From Alkalihalobacillus bogoriensis ATCC BAA-922 (GTDB lineage: Bacteria > Bacillota > Bacilli > Bacillales > Bacillaceae_F), in NCBI RefSeq assembly GCF_000621445.1, contig NZ_KK211277.1, positions 62,001 through 126,000 of the forward strand: a stretch of 64,000 nt of DNA. The letters run 5' to 3'. Made by a program: the position numbers and the translations under genes. Shown here one piece after another: positions 17,012 through 27,074 of the stretch. The notes beneath the pieces are model-generated. The model saw only the letters and a program-made list of their open reading frames with translations. It was not told the origin of the DNA and did no database searches. Positions within the stretch are counted from its first letter, which is position 1. The number at the start of each line of letters is the position of its first letter.

Positions 17012-17138
17012 TGACTAATTTCCTCCTTCACTTCCTAAAAAATTGCACTTTCCATACAATTCAACTTATTATATCGTAATCATAACCGTAATAAAAGTCC
17101 CAATACAATTTTCTTCAAGAAGTGTGTCCAAAAGAAGC

Positions 17139-17579
17139 TTATATTAGTTTGACTTGTTTGATTGGATTTAACCAACCAAAGCGAAAGTCATTTATGTCCA
17201 TTGCAAAGAAACAAGCATCATATTTACGAAGAACTTCAAAGAAAATCGTTTCAGCCTCATATCCTCCATCACTTGTTACAGTTATCATCGTTGGATTCAA
17301 TGTCAACTCAGCCTGACTAAATGGATGAGAAATACTGAGATAATGTGTATTTTTAAATTGTTCGTAATGTTGGCTATGTTTAAATGCTTGTCCAACTAAT
17401 TGTTGAAGCTGCAACGTCGAAATGGGGCGAGTAATAAACTCTATTTGTTTTTCATATATGGCTTTAAACTCAGCTGTTGCTTTTTTTTGTTCTAAAAAAA
17501 GGTGAAACAATTTCGATTCTTGTCCAAAATAATGTCTTGCTACATCCTTTTCCATTAAATAAATGTCATAATGTCTCAT
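17139..17579 (-). CDS. sirA: Sporulation inhibitor of replication SirA
   Basis: In B. subtilis SirA (YneE) is made under Spo0A control and binds DnaA domain I to stop new rounds of replication at sporulation onset. The 146-aa product begins MRHYDIYLMEKDVARHYFGQ and shares the family's YEAETIFFEVLRKYDACFFA and GWLNPIK motifs. The gene sits between tkt and yneF as in B. subtilis. The start is uncertain: MRHY (17579) fits the family, and an upstream ATG at 17603 would add eight residues. Confidence 0.88.
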   Translation of the reverse strand: MRHYDIYLMEKDVARHYFGQESKLFHLFLEQKKATAEFKAIYEKQIEFITRPISTLQLQQLVGQAFKHSQHYEQFKNTHYLSISHPFSQAELTLNPTMITVTSDGGYEAETIFFEVLRKYDACFFAMDINDFRFGWLNPIKQVKLI

Positions 17580-17831
17580 TTTTCTCTTCATCCCCCATGA
17601 CAATCATTTTAACAAAAGTATAGTACATACTTTGAAAAATGATTGTCTCTTAATGGAGCAAGAACCATCTAGTTTAGTCGGTTATTGTCAAAATGACCAA
17701 CTTCACTCAAATTCTTTTCGATGAAATCAAACAAAAGACGTAGGAACATTGATTGAAAAAGATTCACGTCATCTAAAGAAACGCTAGTTTAGCATCCATT
17801 CTATGTGTTTTCTATCGCCTGTTTTTTCAAA

Positions 17832-18008
17832 CGGACATGTATTCGTCTATTTCAAAAGAAAGCGTGTTTAAGAACTATTAACGGACATCTGTTCTGCTAC
17901 CCTTAAAAAAGCGTGGGAATAGGATTGTTTTGAACAAATAACGGAACGGATGTTCCGAACAGATAACATGAAGCTTGTTTTTCCATCAAAGAGCGGAACA
18001 GATGTCCG
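17832..18008. repeat. Palindromic repeat cluster D (four sites, F-F-R-R, partly decayed)
   Basis: Forward sites at 17832-17846 (CGGACATGTATTCGT) and 17882-17896 (CGGACATCTGTTCTG); inverted at 17942-17957 (CGGAACGGATGTTCCG, 16 bp) and 17994-18008 (CGGAACAGATGTCCG). Distances 50, 60 and 52, the most divergent of the five full clusters. It lies between the sirA start and the tkt terminator. The rest of the gap from 17604 to 17830 shows nothing else I can support. Confidence 0.85.
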
Positions 18009-18034
18009 TTACGATGAAAACTGGCTACAATAGA

Positions 18035-18061
18035 AAAAGCTGTCGACACGTACACGACAGC
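18035..18061 (-). terminator. Terminator of tkt
   Basis: Stem GCTGTCG (18039-18045) with CGACAGC (18055-18061), nine-base loop, followed on the minus strand by TTTTTC. Confidence 0.8.
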
Positions 18062-18070
18062 CTTTCCTCA

Positions 18071-20068
18071 TTATTTTTGCAATAATGCTTTTACTTTTGC
18101 AACGACATTTTCAACTGTAAATCCAAACTCTTCAATAATTTTTTCTCCTGGTGCTGATGCTCCGAATGTATCAATCGCTAAAACTTGTCCATGATCACCT
18201 ACATATTTGCTCCATCCGAGTGAAGAACCCATTTCAATTCCTAATCGTGCTTTAACAGATGGCGGAATTACAGATTCTTTATATTCTGTTGATTGTTTTT
18301 CAAAACGGTCCCAGCTAGGCATGGAAACAACATTTGCATAAATTCCGTCTTTTTCAAGAACACTTTGTGCTTCTACTGCCAATGGCACTTCAGACCCTGA
18401 TGCTAATAATAGGACATCCACATTTCCATTTGCTTTTGATACAACGTATGCTCCTTTTTTCACACCTTCATATGCATGTTCAGCCGTTCCTGCAATCGTT
18501 GTTAAGTTTTGTCTCGTTAGCACTAATGCAGTTGGTTGGTCTTTACTTTCAAGCGCTAACTTCCAAGCAGCTACTGTTTCATTCCCATCTCCTGGGCGAA
18601 TAATGGAAAGTCCTGGCATCGCACGTAAAGACGCAAGTTGTTCGACAGGCTCATGTGTCGGTCCATCTTCTCCGACTGCAACACTATCATGTGTAAACAC
18701 ATAAATGACAGGGATTTGCATTAAAGCAGAAAGACGAATGGCAGGGCGTAAGTAATCGGAAAATACGAAGAATGTTGCTCCGAACGCTTTTACTCCTCCA
18801 TGAAGAGCCATCCCGTTCACTGCTGCACCCATCGCAAACTCACGAACACCAAACCAAATGTTTCTACCACTGTAATCTTCTCTTGTAAAATTCCCTTTGT
18901 CTTTCATAAGTGTTTTGTTAGATGAAGCTAAATCAGCAGATCCACCGAATAATTGTGGGACATGGGAAGCAAAAGCATTAATCGCATCACCCGAAGCTGA
19001 ACGTGTTGCGACACCTTTTCCAGTTTCATAAACAGGCGCTTCTTTATCCCAGCCTTCAGGTAATTCACCTTTTATCGCTAAATTAAACTGCGAAGCTAGC
19101 TCAGGATATTTTTCTTTATACTCAGCGAACATGGCATTCCATTTCTCTTCTTCTTGTTGTCCATTTTCTTGAACAGTTGCAAAAATGTCTGCTGCTTCCT
19201 GAGGAATATGGAATTCACCATCATACGACCATTCATAAGCTTCTTTAGTTAATTTTACTTCATCAGAGCCTAATGGCGCACCATGAGATGCTGACTTTCC
19301 ACCCTTATTAGGCGAACCATAACCAATTGTCGTTTTCACTTCAATTAAAGTTGGTCTTTCATCCGCTTTTGCGGCTTCAATCGCACTTGAAATTTCAGCT
19401 ACATCATTTCCGTTTTCAACACGAATGACTTGCCAGCCATACGCTTTATACCGTTGTTCAACATTTTCAGAAAACGACATATTTAAATCGCCGTCTAATG
19501 AAATATCATTTGAATCATATAACACGATTAAACGACCTAATTGTAAATGCCCTGCTAAAGAAGCTGCCTCTTGAGATACACCTTCCATTAAGTCACCGTC
19601 ACCACAAATACTATATGTAAAGTGGTCAACCACATTGTAATTTTCTTTGTTGTATGTACTAGCTAAATGACGTTCTGCCATCGCCATTCCAACTGCCATT
19701 GCTACTCCTTGTCCAAGTGGACCTGTTGTTGCTTCAACTCCAGGAGTATGTCCAAACTCAGGATGTCCAGGTGTCTTACTTCCCCATTGTCTAAAGCTTT
19801 GTAAATCTTCTAAAGATAAATCATATCCTGTTAAATGAAGAAGGCTATATAATAACATAGAGCCGTGACCTGCTGATAAAACAAAGCGGTCTCGATTAAA
19901 CCAGTCTGGGTTAGCTGGGTTATGGTTCATATACTTTGTCCATAGTGCAAACGCCATTGGAGCTGCTCCCATCGGCATTCCTGGGTGTCCAGAGTTTGCT
20001 TTTTCAATACTGTCAATTGATAATGTCCGAATTGTATTTATTGCAATTTGTTCATTTTTTGTCGTCAT
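18071..20068 (-). CDS. tkt: Transketolase
   Basis: A 665-aa thiamine-diphosphate enzyme of the pentose phosphate pathway that moves two-carbon units between sugar phosphates. Seen are the N-terminal [20 protein letters not shown], the ThDP motif [20 protein letters not shown], and the pyrimidine-domain sequence [12 protein letters not shown]. Length is standard. ATG at 20068 lies nine bases after GGAG; a TTG just before it is less likely. Order lexA-yneA-yneB-ynzC-tkt-sirA-yneF is as in B. subtilis. Confidence 0.97.
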   Translation of the reverse strand: MTTKNEQIAINTIRTLSIDSIEKANSGHPGMPMGAAPMAFALWTKYMNHNPANPDWFNRDRFVLSAGHGSMLLYSLLHLTGYDLSLEDLQSFRQWGSKTPGHPEFGHTPGVEATTGPLGQGVAMAVGMAMAERHLASTYNKENYNVVDHFTYSICGDGDLMEGVSQEAASLAGHLQLGRLIVLYDSNDISLDGDLNMSFSENVEQRYKAYGWQVIRVENGNDVAEISSAIEAAKADERPTLIEVKTTIGYGSPNKGGKSASHGAPLGSDEVKLTKEAYEWSYDGEFHIPQEAADIFATVQENGQQEEEKWNAMFAEYKEKYPELASQFNLAIKGELPEGWDKEAPVYETGKGVATRSASGDAINAFASHVPQLFGGSADLASSNKTLMKDKGNFTREDYSGRNIWFGVREFAMGAAVNGMALHGGVKAFGATFFVFSDYLRPAIRLSALMQIPVIYVFTHDSVAVGEDGPTHEPVEQLASLRAMPGLSIIRPGDGNETVAAWKLALESKDQPTALVLTRQNLTTIAGTAEHAYEGVKKGAYVVSKANGNVDVLLLASGSEVPLAVEAQSVLEKDGIYANVVSMPSWDRFEKQSTEYKESVIPPSVKARLGIEMGSSLGWSKYVGDHGQVLAIDTFGASAPGEKIIEEFGFTVENVVAKVKALLQK

Positions 20069-20184
20069 CAATTGTCACTCCTTCTCGAAAAATGAATATT
20101 CTCATCTAATAATCATATACTTCTTTTTTCATTAGTACAAGAAGCTTAGGTAAAGTTTTTCCAATGAAAAGAAGATTATCCAGC

Positions 20185-20424
20185 TTAATGTTTCAAACGA
20201 CCTTTTGATTGCTTACTTGCTTTTAATTTTGCTGGTGTTACATCTTTCCCCTTTTCATCAACAACTTTAACCGAGTGTAATTGATTTTCAAAAGAACTTC
20301 GGAAAGACTGAATATATTCTTGGCGAAGCGCTGTTTGCTCTTGGGCTTCTTCTGAAGATAACCCCACAGTTTTTGACTTTTGGGATAATTCATTAATTCG
20401 TGCAATTTTTTCTTTGGATAACAT
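20185..20424 (-). CDS. ynzC: YnzC-family protein (UPF0291, DUF896)
   Basis: 79 aa, cytoplasmic. EKIARINELSQKSKTVGLSS and LRQEYIQSFRSSFENQLHSV are the family hallmarks, with a basic C-terminal tail. In B. subtilis this gene is the last member of the SOS-induced yneA operon, and position agrees here. The second of two adjacent ATGs is the better fit to the AGGAGG site. The molecular function is not established. Confidence 0.93.
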   Translation of the reverse strand: MLSKEKIARINELSQKSKTVGLSSEEAQEQTALRQEYIQSFRSSFENQLHSVKVVDEKGKDVTPAKLKASKQSKGRLKH

Positions 20425-20478
20425 CATTGGTCCTCCTTCAAAATGTCATCCTTAATGTACACGAACAAACCTATAGTT

Positions 20479-21311
<833 letters not shown>

Positions 21312-21327
21312 AATCTATTCACCTCAT

Positions 21328-21341
21328 AGAATGTATGTTCG
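21328..21341. promoter_or_regulatory. LexA box 1 (yneA side)
   Basis: AGAATGTATGTTCG matches 12 of 14 positions of the B. subtilis LexA consensus CGAACRNRYGTTYG. It lies between the predicted -10 and the start of the small gene. Confidence 0.65.
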
Positions 21342-21352
21342 TATTTATTTAT

Positions 21353-21381
21353 ATTAAAACACGAACGTATATTCTAGTCAA
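21353..21381 (-). promoter_or_regulatory. Promoter of the yneA-like/yneB/ynzC operon with LexA box 2 in the spacer
   Basis: Minus strand TTGACT (21376-21381), 17-base spacer, TTTAAT (21353-21358). The spacer is occupied by LexA box CGAACGTATATTCT (plus strand 21362-21375; 12 of 14 consensus positions). LexA bound there would block this promoter. Confidence 0.75.
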
Positions 21382-21391
21382 GAGAAAAAAC

Positions 21392-21431
21392 GGAACTTAT
21401 GTTTGCATCTCAATTTTTACCATGCTATACT
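21392..21431 (+). promoter_or_regulatory. lexA promoter with LexA box 3 overlapping -35
   Basis: TTGCAT (21403-21408), 17-base spacer, TATACT (21426-21431), 37 bases before the lexA start. GGAACTTATGTTTG at 21392-21405 matches 12 of 14 LexA consensus positions and overlaps the -35 hexamer, consistent with self-repression. Confidence 0.75.
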
Positions 21432-21467
21432 TGCTGTAACATAAAGAGTAATTGCGAGGTGGCTAAC

Positions 21468-22106
21468 ATGTCAAAACTAACAAAGCGGCAACAAGAAATC
21501 TTAGACTTTATTAAATCTCAAGTTCAAGCAAAAGGATATCCACCATCTGTTCGTGAAATCGGCGAAGCTGTTGGACTAGCCTCTAGCTCCACTGTCCATG
21601 GACATTTATCACGCCTTGAAAAAAAAGGGCTGATTCGAAGGGACCCTACGAAGCCTCGTGCGATTGAAGTCATCACTGATGACAGTCAAACAATACCTCC
21701 TAACTCGAACCATATTGCAGAAAACCCAACGATTTATGCTCCTGTAATTGGTAAAGTAACAGCTGGTAACCCTATTACTGCGATTGAAAATGTGGAAGAG
21801 TATATTCCATTACCACAACATTTTTTATCTGGTGAAAATGTTTTTGTTCTCGTTATCGATGGTGAAAGTATGATAGAAGCTGGAATTTTTGACGGAGACA
21901 TGGTCATCGTCCGACAACAACAAACCGCTTCAAATGGAGATATTATTGTTGCTATGACAGAAGATGATGAAGCAACAGTAAAACGTTTCTTTAAGGAAAA
22001 AGACCATATTCGATTACAACCAGAAAATTCATCAATGGAACCTATTATCCTTCAAAATTGTACTGTTTTAGGAAAAGTTATTGGCGTATTCCGCACAATA
22101 CACTAA
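21468..22106 (+). CDS. lexA: SOS repressor LexA
   Basis: 212 aa. The N-terminal winged helix-turn-helix is visible in [20 protein letters not shown]. The RecA-stimulated self-cleavage site is the Ala-Gly in GKVTAGNP; the catalytic Ser is in [16 protein letters not shown] and the Lys in EATVKRFF. The start ATG at 21468 follows GAGGTGG; the upstream reading to 21399 covers the promoter and is rejected. It is divergent from the yneA-like operon and shares its control region. Confidence 0.97.
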   Translation: MSKLTKRQQEILDFIKSQVQAKGYPPSVREIGEAVGLASSSTVHGHLSRLEKKGLIRRDPTKPRAIEVITDDSQTIPPNSNHIAENPTIYAPVIGKVTAGNPITAIENVEEYIPLPQHFLSGENVFVLVIDGESMIEAGIFDGDMVIVRQQQTASNGDIIVAMTEDDEATVKRFFKEKDHIRLQPENSSMEPIILQNCTVLGKVIGVFRTIH

Positions 22107-22128
22107 TATTTATAAACGATGAACGATG

Positions 22129-22165
22129 AAAACACCTCAAACATTTGTAAGAGGTGTTTTCTTTT
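22129..22165 (+). terminator. Terminator of lexA
   Basis: Perfect 10-bp stem AAAACACCTC / GAGGTGTTTT with a 12-base loop, followed by CTTTT. It separates lexA from the convergent LPMO gene. Confidence 0.85.
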
Positions 22166-22176
22166 AATCTCTTAAT

Positions 22177-23124
22177 TTACTCGATACGAATCCATACACT
22201 ACTATTACCAGGTTCTTCACCTAATGTCCACCACAATGCTTCATAGACAGAAGTATTGTGAAGCACACGATCCCCACTTACATATATGTGATTTGGATCC
22301 CAAATTGGATAATCATCCGGTTCGTCCTTATCATCTTCTGTGGAATAAACACTCCAAACGGCTGATTGACCTGGAATGTCATTTTGAGTCCACCATCTAG
22401 CAATATAAATTACACCTTCATAACGCACTAAATCTCCGTTTACATAAACAGCATTTGACTGCCATTGCTGTATGTCACCATCTTCTCCACCATCTCCAGG
22501 TGGGTCTACTGGTTCGTTAGGGTCTGGCTCCACATGACCACCACTAAAATTAACATCTATTACATTATAAAAACCCATTGGTGTATCAGCAACTTCCCAA
22601 TATGCTAATATAATATGGTATCCAGAACGCTCTGGAATTACACAATGATGTGTTACTGTAAAAGGTGGTCTTGCGCCATTGTCATCATATGAACAAAATA
22701 ATTCTAAATCCGCTCTTGTTAATGGTGCATTGGGGTTCCATGTTTCCCTCGTAATGTAGTAATCCCAATTATCAGACGCATGTGCTGCTGTTAATGTCCA
22801 TTCAAACGTATAAGCACCACTTTCCATAGGCACTTTTGTCCAACGGTGTTCTGTTTGTTCATTTAGTTTTGGAAAGACATTTGCCCCAGCAATTTCACCA
22901 TCTGCTGGCCCCCCAACTGGAAAATTACCAGGTCCTTCTAAACTTTGTGGCTCGTACATAACACCACCACAATCTTCATTTACACCTTGTGCACAAAGGA
23001 GCCCACGACTTTCTGGACTGCTTACATAACCATGAGCTGATACACTAGCGGCAAATGCCATTAGAATAACCAAACTCGTCAAAAAAACTGTTATAAAGCA
23101 AAACGTTTTTCCAACTATCTTCAT
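22177..23124 (-). CDS. Secreted AA10 lytic polysaccharide monooxygenase with two carbohydrate-binding modules
   Basis: 315 aa. A signal peptide ends at Ala30, leaving His31 as the new N-terminus (SVSA / HGYVSSPESRG). That His and the second His in LTAAHASDNWDYYIT form the copper-holding histidine brace of AA10 enzymes, which cut chitin or cellulose oxidatively. The AA10 domain ends near FYNVIDVNFSGG. A Pro/Asp/Glu linker follows, then two CBM5/12-like modules near residues 220-255 and 270-315 with exposed Trp pairs (ARWWTQNDIPGQ, EALWWTLGEEPGN). Such modules bind chitin mainly, so chitin is the likely substrate. The gene stands alone. A dyad upstream may be its operator. Confidence 0.93.
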   Translation of the reverse strand: MKIVGKTFCFITVFLTSLVILMAFAASVSAHGYVSSPESRGLLCAQGVNEDCGGVMYEPQSLEGPGNFPVGGPADGEIAGANVFPKLNEQTEHRWTKVPMESGAYTFEWTLTAAHASDNWDYYITRETWNPNAPLTRADLELFCSYDDNGARPPFTVTHHCVIPERSGYHIILAYWEVADTPMGFYNVIDVNFSGGHVEPDPNEPVDPPGDGGEDGDIQQWQSNAVYVNGDLVRYEGVIYIARWWTQNDIPGQSAVWSVYSTEDDKDEPDDYPIWDPNHIYVSGDRVLHNTSVYEALWWTLGEEPGNSSVWIRIE

Positions 23125-23169
23125 AAATCCTACCTCCTTTATTATTTAAGGTCAACAATACATAAAGAC

Positions 23170-23195
23170 AACTATACAAATTGGTATAGTTATCA
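23170..23195. promoter_or_regulatory. Inverted repeat upstream of the LPMO gene, NagR-like
   Basis: AACTATAC (23170-23177) and GTATAGTT (23184-23191) form a perfect 8-bp dyad with a six-base gap. The right side reads ATTGGTATAGTTATCA, whose first ten bases resemble the sites I recall for the GlcNAc regulator NagR (YvoA) of B. subtilis. It lies just downstream of a possible promoter on the minus strand (TTTACA-N16-TAATAT). The regulator is inferred. Confidence 0.45.
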
Positions 23196-23344
23196 TATTA
23201 TGTACTACAATGTAATTGTAAAAGGAGATAGCAGTTCCATCAACAGAATATTTATAACTTTTATGAAATTGATAAATATCACCTTTCTTTTTTCATATTT
23301 TTTCCAATGTATAGAACAATAGACTATAATTCTAATTCACTTAT

Positions 23345-23373
23345 AAAGAAAAAAGGAGCCTTTTGGCTCCTTT
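23345..23373 (-). terminator. Terminator of the second YjcZ-like gene
   Basis: Stem AAAGGAGCC (23352-23360) / GGCTCCTTT (23365-23373), four-base loop, followed on the minus strand by a T run. Confidence 0.85.
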
Positions 23374-23379
23374 TCCAAA

Positions 23380-23502
23380 TTAATATGCTCCGTAGCCACC
23401 ATACCAACTAGCACCAATGATGACTAATAAAATGAATAAAACGATTAATAACGCAAATCCTCCATAACCTGCACCATATCCTGCTCCTGCTACTCCGCTC
23501 AT
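23380..23502 (-). CDS. YjcZ-family small sporulation peptide, 40 aa
   Basis: Start at ATG 23502, eight bases after AAAGGAG; the longer reading to 23562 has no ribosome site of its own. MSGVAGAGYGAGYGGFALLI has a Gly/Ala/Tyr-rich head, then one hydrophobic helix (FALLIVLFILLVIIGASW) and an end GGYGAY. It belongs to the YjcZ family of tiny sporulation-associated membrane peptides. It is a paralogue of the 36-aa peptide at 6397-6507; the helix core is nearly the same (FAL.IVLFILLVI.G). Function unknown. Confidence 0.8.
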   Translation of the reverse strand: MSGVAGAGYGAGYGGFALLIVLFILLVIIGASWYGGYGAY

Positions 23503-23651
23503 GCAAATCGCTCCTTTTAACTTTATTTGGAGTTTTTTTACTCCACGATATACGGTATGCATCCATTTATATTTTGTTTGGGTTTTTACCCTATATTTTT
23601 ACGGGAGAGATTATTTCTTTACTTATACGTAAGCTTCAAGCAGTAGAGCAT

Positions 23652-23831
23652 CGGACATGTGTTCCGTTATTTTCATGAAATTAGCAATATTTGCGATTCT
23701 ATCGGACATCAACTCCGCTATTCCCTCTATTTCAATTTCATTACTATCACCAAACGTTAATTTAATGGAACTGATGTCCGAACTGCTATGAAAACCTTGG
23801 CAATTTGCGGTTATAACGGAACCTATGTCCG
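23652..23831. repeat. Palindromic repeat cluster E (four sites, F-F-R-R)
   Basis: Forward sites at 23652-23666 (CGGACATGTGTTCCG) and 23703-23717 (CGGACATCAACTCCG); inverted at 23766-23780 (TGGAACTGATGTCCG) and 23817-23831 (CGGAACCTATGTCCG). Distances 51, 63 and 51. It lies between the YjcZ-like gene start and the glnA terminator. Confidence 0.9.
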
Positions 23832-23862
23832 AACCTCTCCTTCTCCCCTCTAAAACAGCGAT

Positions 23863-23894
23863 AAAAAACCCTCAACACAAATTGTGTCAAGGGT
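23863..23894 (-). terminator. Terminator of glnRA
   Basis: Twelve-bp stem with two G-T pairs: ACCCTTGACACA and TGTGTTGAGGGT around ATT on the minus strand, followed by TTTTTT. It starts nine bases past the glnA stop. Confidence 0.87.
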
Positions 23895-23902
23895 AGCTTG
23901 AA

Positions 23903-25252
23903 TTAATAAATTGTCATATATTGGTCGCGTTCCCATGGATGTACTTGAGTGCGGAACATATCCCATTCGATTTCTTTCGCTTCTACGAAATGGTCAATCG
24001 CATGTTCACCAAGTGCGTTCACTAGGACATCACTAGCAACTAATTGTTCAATCGCTTCTTTTAATGTTGCTGGTAAATCTCTAATTCCAGCTTCTTCACG
24101 CTCTTCTTTATTCATAATATAAATGTTGCGGTCTGTTGCAGCTGCTGGTGTTAACTTACGCTTAATTCCATCTAATCCTGCTGCTAACATGACTGCCATT
24201 GCCAAATATGGGTTAGCAGATGGGTCTGGGCTACGAACTTCAACACGAGTACTTAACCCGCGTGAGTTTGGAATACGTACAAGTGGACTACGGTTACGCA
24301 ATGACCATGCAACATAAACAGGTGCTTCATATCCTGGAACTAATCGCTTATAAGAGTTTACAATTGGATTGGTAATCGCTGTAAACGCTGGAGCATGTTC
24401 AAGAATACCTGCTAAAAATTGCATTGCTGTTTCACTTAATTGCGTTTCTGTATTTGGGTCAAAAAATGCATTTTCTTTGCCACGGAACAATGACATATTG
24501 CAATGCATTCCAGAACCGTTCACACCAAATAATGGTTTTGGCATAAACGTCGCATGTAATCCATGTTTACGTGCAATTGTTTTTACAACAAGTTTAAACG
24601 TTTGGATATCATCACACGCTTTAATTGCATTCGCATATTTAAAATCAATTTCATGTTGACCAGGAGCAACTTCATGGTGAGAAGCTTCAATTTCAAAACC
24701 CATATCTTCTAATTCTAGAACGATATCACGACGAGCATTTTCACCTAAGTCTGTTGGTGCTAAGTCAAAGTAACCACCTTTATCATTTAACTCTAGTGTC
24801 GGCTCTCCTTTTTCATCATTTTTGAAAAGGAAAAATTCAGGTTCTGGACCAACATTAAATGCTGTAAATCCTAGTTCTTCTGCTTCTTTTAATACACGCT
24901 TTAAAATACCGCGTGGGTCACCAGCAAATGGTGTAGGTGCCTCACCTGGCTTACTTGGTTGATAAACATCACAAATTAAACGTGCTACCTTTCCTTTATC
25001 TGCAGTCCAAGGGAAAATAACCCATGTATTGAGATCAGGATATAAGTACATATCTGATTCTTCAATCCTTACGAAACCTTCAATTGACGAACCATCAAAC
25101 ATCATTTGATTGTCCAACGCCTTTGGTAACTGGTCAGCAGGAATTTCAACGTTTTTAATAACACCTAGTAAATCTGTAAACTGAAGACGAATAAAACGAA
25201 CGCCTTCTTCTTGAGCAATACGTAAAATATCTTCTTTTGTAAACTTTGCCAT
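23903..25252 (-). CDS. glnA: Glutamine synthetase, type I
   Basis: 449 aa; makes glutamine from glutamate, ammonia and ATP. Seen are [19 protein letters not shown], the ATP-binding [16 protein letters not shown] context, and [18 protein letters not shown]. The ATG at 25252 ([11 protein letters not shown]) matches the B. subtilis protein start and follows AGGGGATTACATA; earlier in-frame starts are rejected. It is the second gene of the glnR-glnA operon. As in B. subtilis, the feedback-inhibited enzyme probably also controls GlnR and TnrA activity by binding them. Confidence 0.98.
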   Translation of the reverse strand: MAKFTKEDILRIAQEEGVRFIRLQFTDLLGVIKNVEIPADQLPKALDNQMMFDGSSIEGFVRIEESDMYLYPDLNTWVIFPWTADKGKVARLICDVYQPSKPGEAPTPFAGDPRGILKRVLKEAEELGFTAFNVGPEPEFFLFKNDEKGEPTLELNDKGGYFDLAPTDLGENARRDIVLELEDMGFEIEASHHEVAPGQHEIDFKYANAIKACDDIQTFKLVVKTIARKHGLHATFMPKPLFGVNGSGMHCNMSLFRGKENAFFDPNTETQLSETAMQFLAGILEHAPAFTAITNPIVNSYKRLVPGYEAPVYVAWSLRNRSPLVRIPNSRGLSTRVEVRSPDPSANPYLAMAVMLAAGLDGIKRKLTPAAATDRNIYIMNKEEREEAGIRDLPATLKEAIEQLVASDVLVNALGEHAIDHFVEAKEIEWDMFRTQVHPWERDQYMTIY

Positions 25253-25299
25253 TATGTAATCCCCTTCCACTCTTTTTATTAAAAGAATTGCAACATTGT

Positions 25300-25686
25300 T
25301 TAATGAAAGAAACGAGATAATTGTCCTTGAATGATGGACGCTTTTCCATTTCTTCCTGCCATGAGCAACTCGTTTTTCAAATGTTTTCGTAACTCTTTTT
25401 CACTAATTTCAGGCTGTGTCACTTCTGAAGGTTCTATATGTTGTCCTTTTATTGCTAGTAATTCTTTAATCCCTGATAGATTAACTCCTTTTTCAATTAA
25501 CGCTTTAATCTCAAGAAGTTTATCTACATCATGAAAGGAAAACAGACGTTGATTTCCATTTGTCCGGACAGGGTGCACTAATCCATGTTCCTCATAATAT
25601 CGAATTTGCCTTGCCGATAATTCTGTTAATTGTTTAACAATTCCAATTGGAAACAATGGCATCGTTCGACGTATTTGGTCATTCAT
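25300..25686 (-). CDS. glnR: Nitrogen regulator GlnR (MerR family)
   Basis: 128 aa. The N-terminal MerR-type winged helix is clear: [20 protein letters not shown] then [20 protein letters not shown]. The C-terminal tail ends GQLSRFFH, the GlnR tail that senses feedback-inhibited glutamine synthetase. It represses its own operon when glutamine is plentiful. The start ([12 protein letters not shown]) aligns with B. subtilis GlnR. Operator and promoter are recognisable upstream. Confidence 0.97.
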   Translation of the reverse strand: MNDQIRRTMPLFPIGIVKQLTELSARQIRYYEEHGLVHPVRTNGNQRLFSFHDVDKLLEIKALIEKGVNLSGIKELLAIKGQHIEPSEVTQPEISEKELRKHLKNELLMAGRNGKASIIQGQLSRFFH

Positions 25687-25715
25687 CGTGTTCCCTCCTC
25701 CTTCATGATACTACT

Positions 25716-25765
25716 AGCATAATAGATGTACGTAATAGTGTCAACAGATGTTAGATAAACTAACA
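25716..25765 (-). promoter_or_regulatory. glnRA promoter and GlnR/TnrA box
   Basis: Minus strand TTGACA (25739-25744), 17-base spacer, TATGCT (25716-25721). A perfect GlnR/TnrA box, TGTTA-N7-TAACA, lies at 25749-25765 just upstream of the -35. A weaker second match at 25727-25743 overlaps the -35 and spacer, giving the two-operator layout known for B. subtilis glnRA. Confidence 0.87.
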
Positions 25766-25796
25766 TCAAAAAGTGACTCATTTGTTAGCTTTCCCA

Positions 25797-27065
25797 TCAC
25801 AGCTCGATAAATCCCTCATCTATTAAACGGTCAACCGCTTTTAAAACAGCAATTTTCACATGTGCATATGTTAAGCCACCTTGAACGTATGCCCGATATG
25901 GCGGACGTAATGGGCCGTCGGCTGTTAATTCAATGCTTGCCCCTTGAATAAACGTTCCAGCTGCCATAATGACAGGATCTTCATATCCCGGCATCGGACT
26001 TGGTGTTGGAATTACATGTGAGTTAATTGGCGATGCTTTTTGAATCGCTTGACAGAAAGCAACCATACTTTCTGCACTTGAAAACTCCACTGCTTGAATT
26101 AAATCTGTTCGCATCTCTTCCCAACTTGGACTTGTCTTCATTCCAAGCAATTGTAAACAAGCCGCGGTAAACAAAGCCCCTTTTAACGATTGTCCAACAA
26201 TGTGTGGTGCAAGAAAAAATCCTTGATACATTTCAAGCAAACTGTATAAAGATGCCCCTCCTTCTGCACCTATTCCTGGTGCAGCAAGACGATAAGAGGC
26301 TAAATCAATTAGATCTTTCCTTCCTACTAAATAGCCACCAGTTTTTACAATTCCTCCACCTGGGTTTTTAATGAGTGAACCTGCAATAATATCTGCTCCT
26401 ACATGACATGGCTCTTTTGACTCCACAAATTCTCCATAACAATTATCAACAAACACAATGACATCTTCTTTTACTGCTTTGACTGCTTGAATCATCTTTT
26501 CTATTTCTTCAATAAAAAAAGAAGGACGACTTGCATACCCTTTCGAGCGTTGAATGCCAATGACTTTTGTTTTTTTCGATATCGATTGCTGTACTAAATG
26601 AACATCAACAGAACCATCTTCCTGTAATGGAATAACATTGTAACTTATCCCAAATTCTTTGAGTGAACCATTATTTTTTCCACGAACACCTACGACTTCT
26701 TCTAACGTATCGTATGGTGCACCTGTTATATACATTAGCTCATCCCCTGGACGCAAAATGCCAAATAAGGCAGTGGCAATTGCATGTGTACCTGAGATGA
26801 TTTGAGGTCGAACTAAAGCCGCTTCCCCTCCAAACACATCTGCATAAATTTGCTCTAACGTATCACGGCCGACATCATCATATCCATATCCAGTTGATGG
26901 GGTAAAATGAAAATCAGAAACTTGATGTCGCTGAAAAACATCTAAAACACGCAATTGATTTTTTTCAATCATTTTGTCAATCTCAACATGTGACTTTCTT
27001 ATTTTCTCCTCTGCTTGCATTGCAATGCGCTCAATCGATTCTTTATGTGTAAATGTCTCGTACAT
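25797..27065 (-). CDS. ynbB: PLP-dependent methionine gamma-lyase-family protein (YnbB)
   Basis: 422 aa, cytoplasmic fold-type I PLP enzyme of the family long labelled 'aluminium resistance protein'. The PLP Lys lies in AGSLIKNPGGGIVKTGGYLVG-like sequence near residue 235, and VFVDNCYGEFVE holds the cofactor-ring Asp. Conserved start YGYDDVGRDTLEQIYADVFG. The real substrate is not established. Order glnR-ynbB-hflX-spoVK follows B. subtilis. It starts nine bases after hflX ends, so they are co-transcribed. Confidence 0.88.
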   Translation of the reverse strand: MYETFTHKESIERIAMQAEEKIRKSHVEIDKMIEKNQLRVLDVFQRHQVSDFHFTPSTGYGYDDVGRDTLEQIYADVFGGEAALVRPQIISGTHAIATALFGILRPGDELMYITGAPYDTLEEVVGVRGKNNGSLKEFGISYNVIPLQEDGSVDVHLVQQSISKKTKVIGIQRSKGYASRPSFFIEEIEKMIQAVKAVKEDVIVFVDNCYGEFVESKEPCHVGADIIAGSLIKNPGGGIVKTGGYLVGRKDLIDLASYRLAAPGIGAEGGASLYSLLEMYQGFFLAPHIVGQSLKGALFTAACLQLLGMKTSPSWEEMRTDLIQAVEFSSAESMVAFCQAIQKASPINSHVIPTPSPMPGYEDPVIMAAGTFIQGASIELTADGPLRPPYRAYVQGGLTYAHVKIAVLKAVDRLIDEGFIEL

Positions 27066-27074
27066 GATGGTCTC

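Noticed and set aside
17604-17831. Gap upstream of sirA searched for a 0A box and small genes
   Set aside because: No convincing Spo0A box (TTTGTCRAA-like) or ribosome site with an open frame could be placed by eye.
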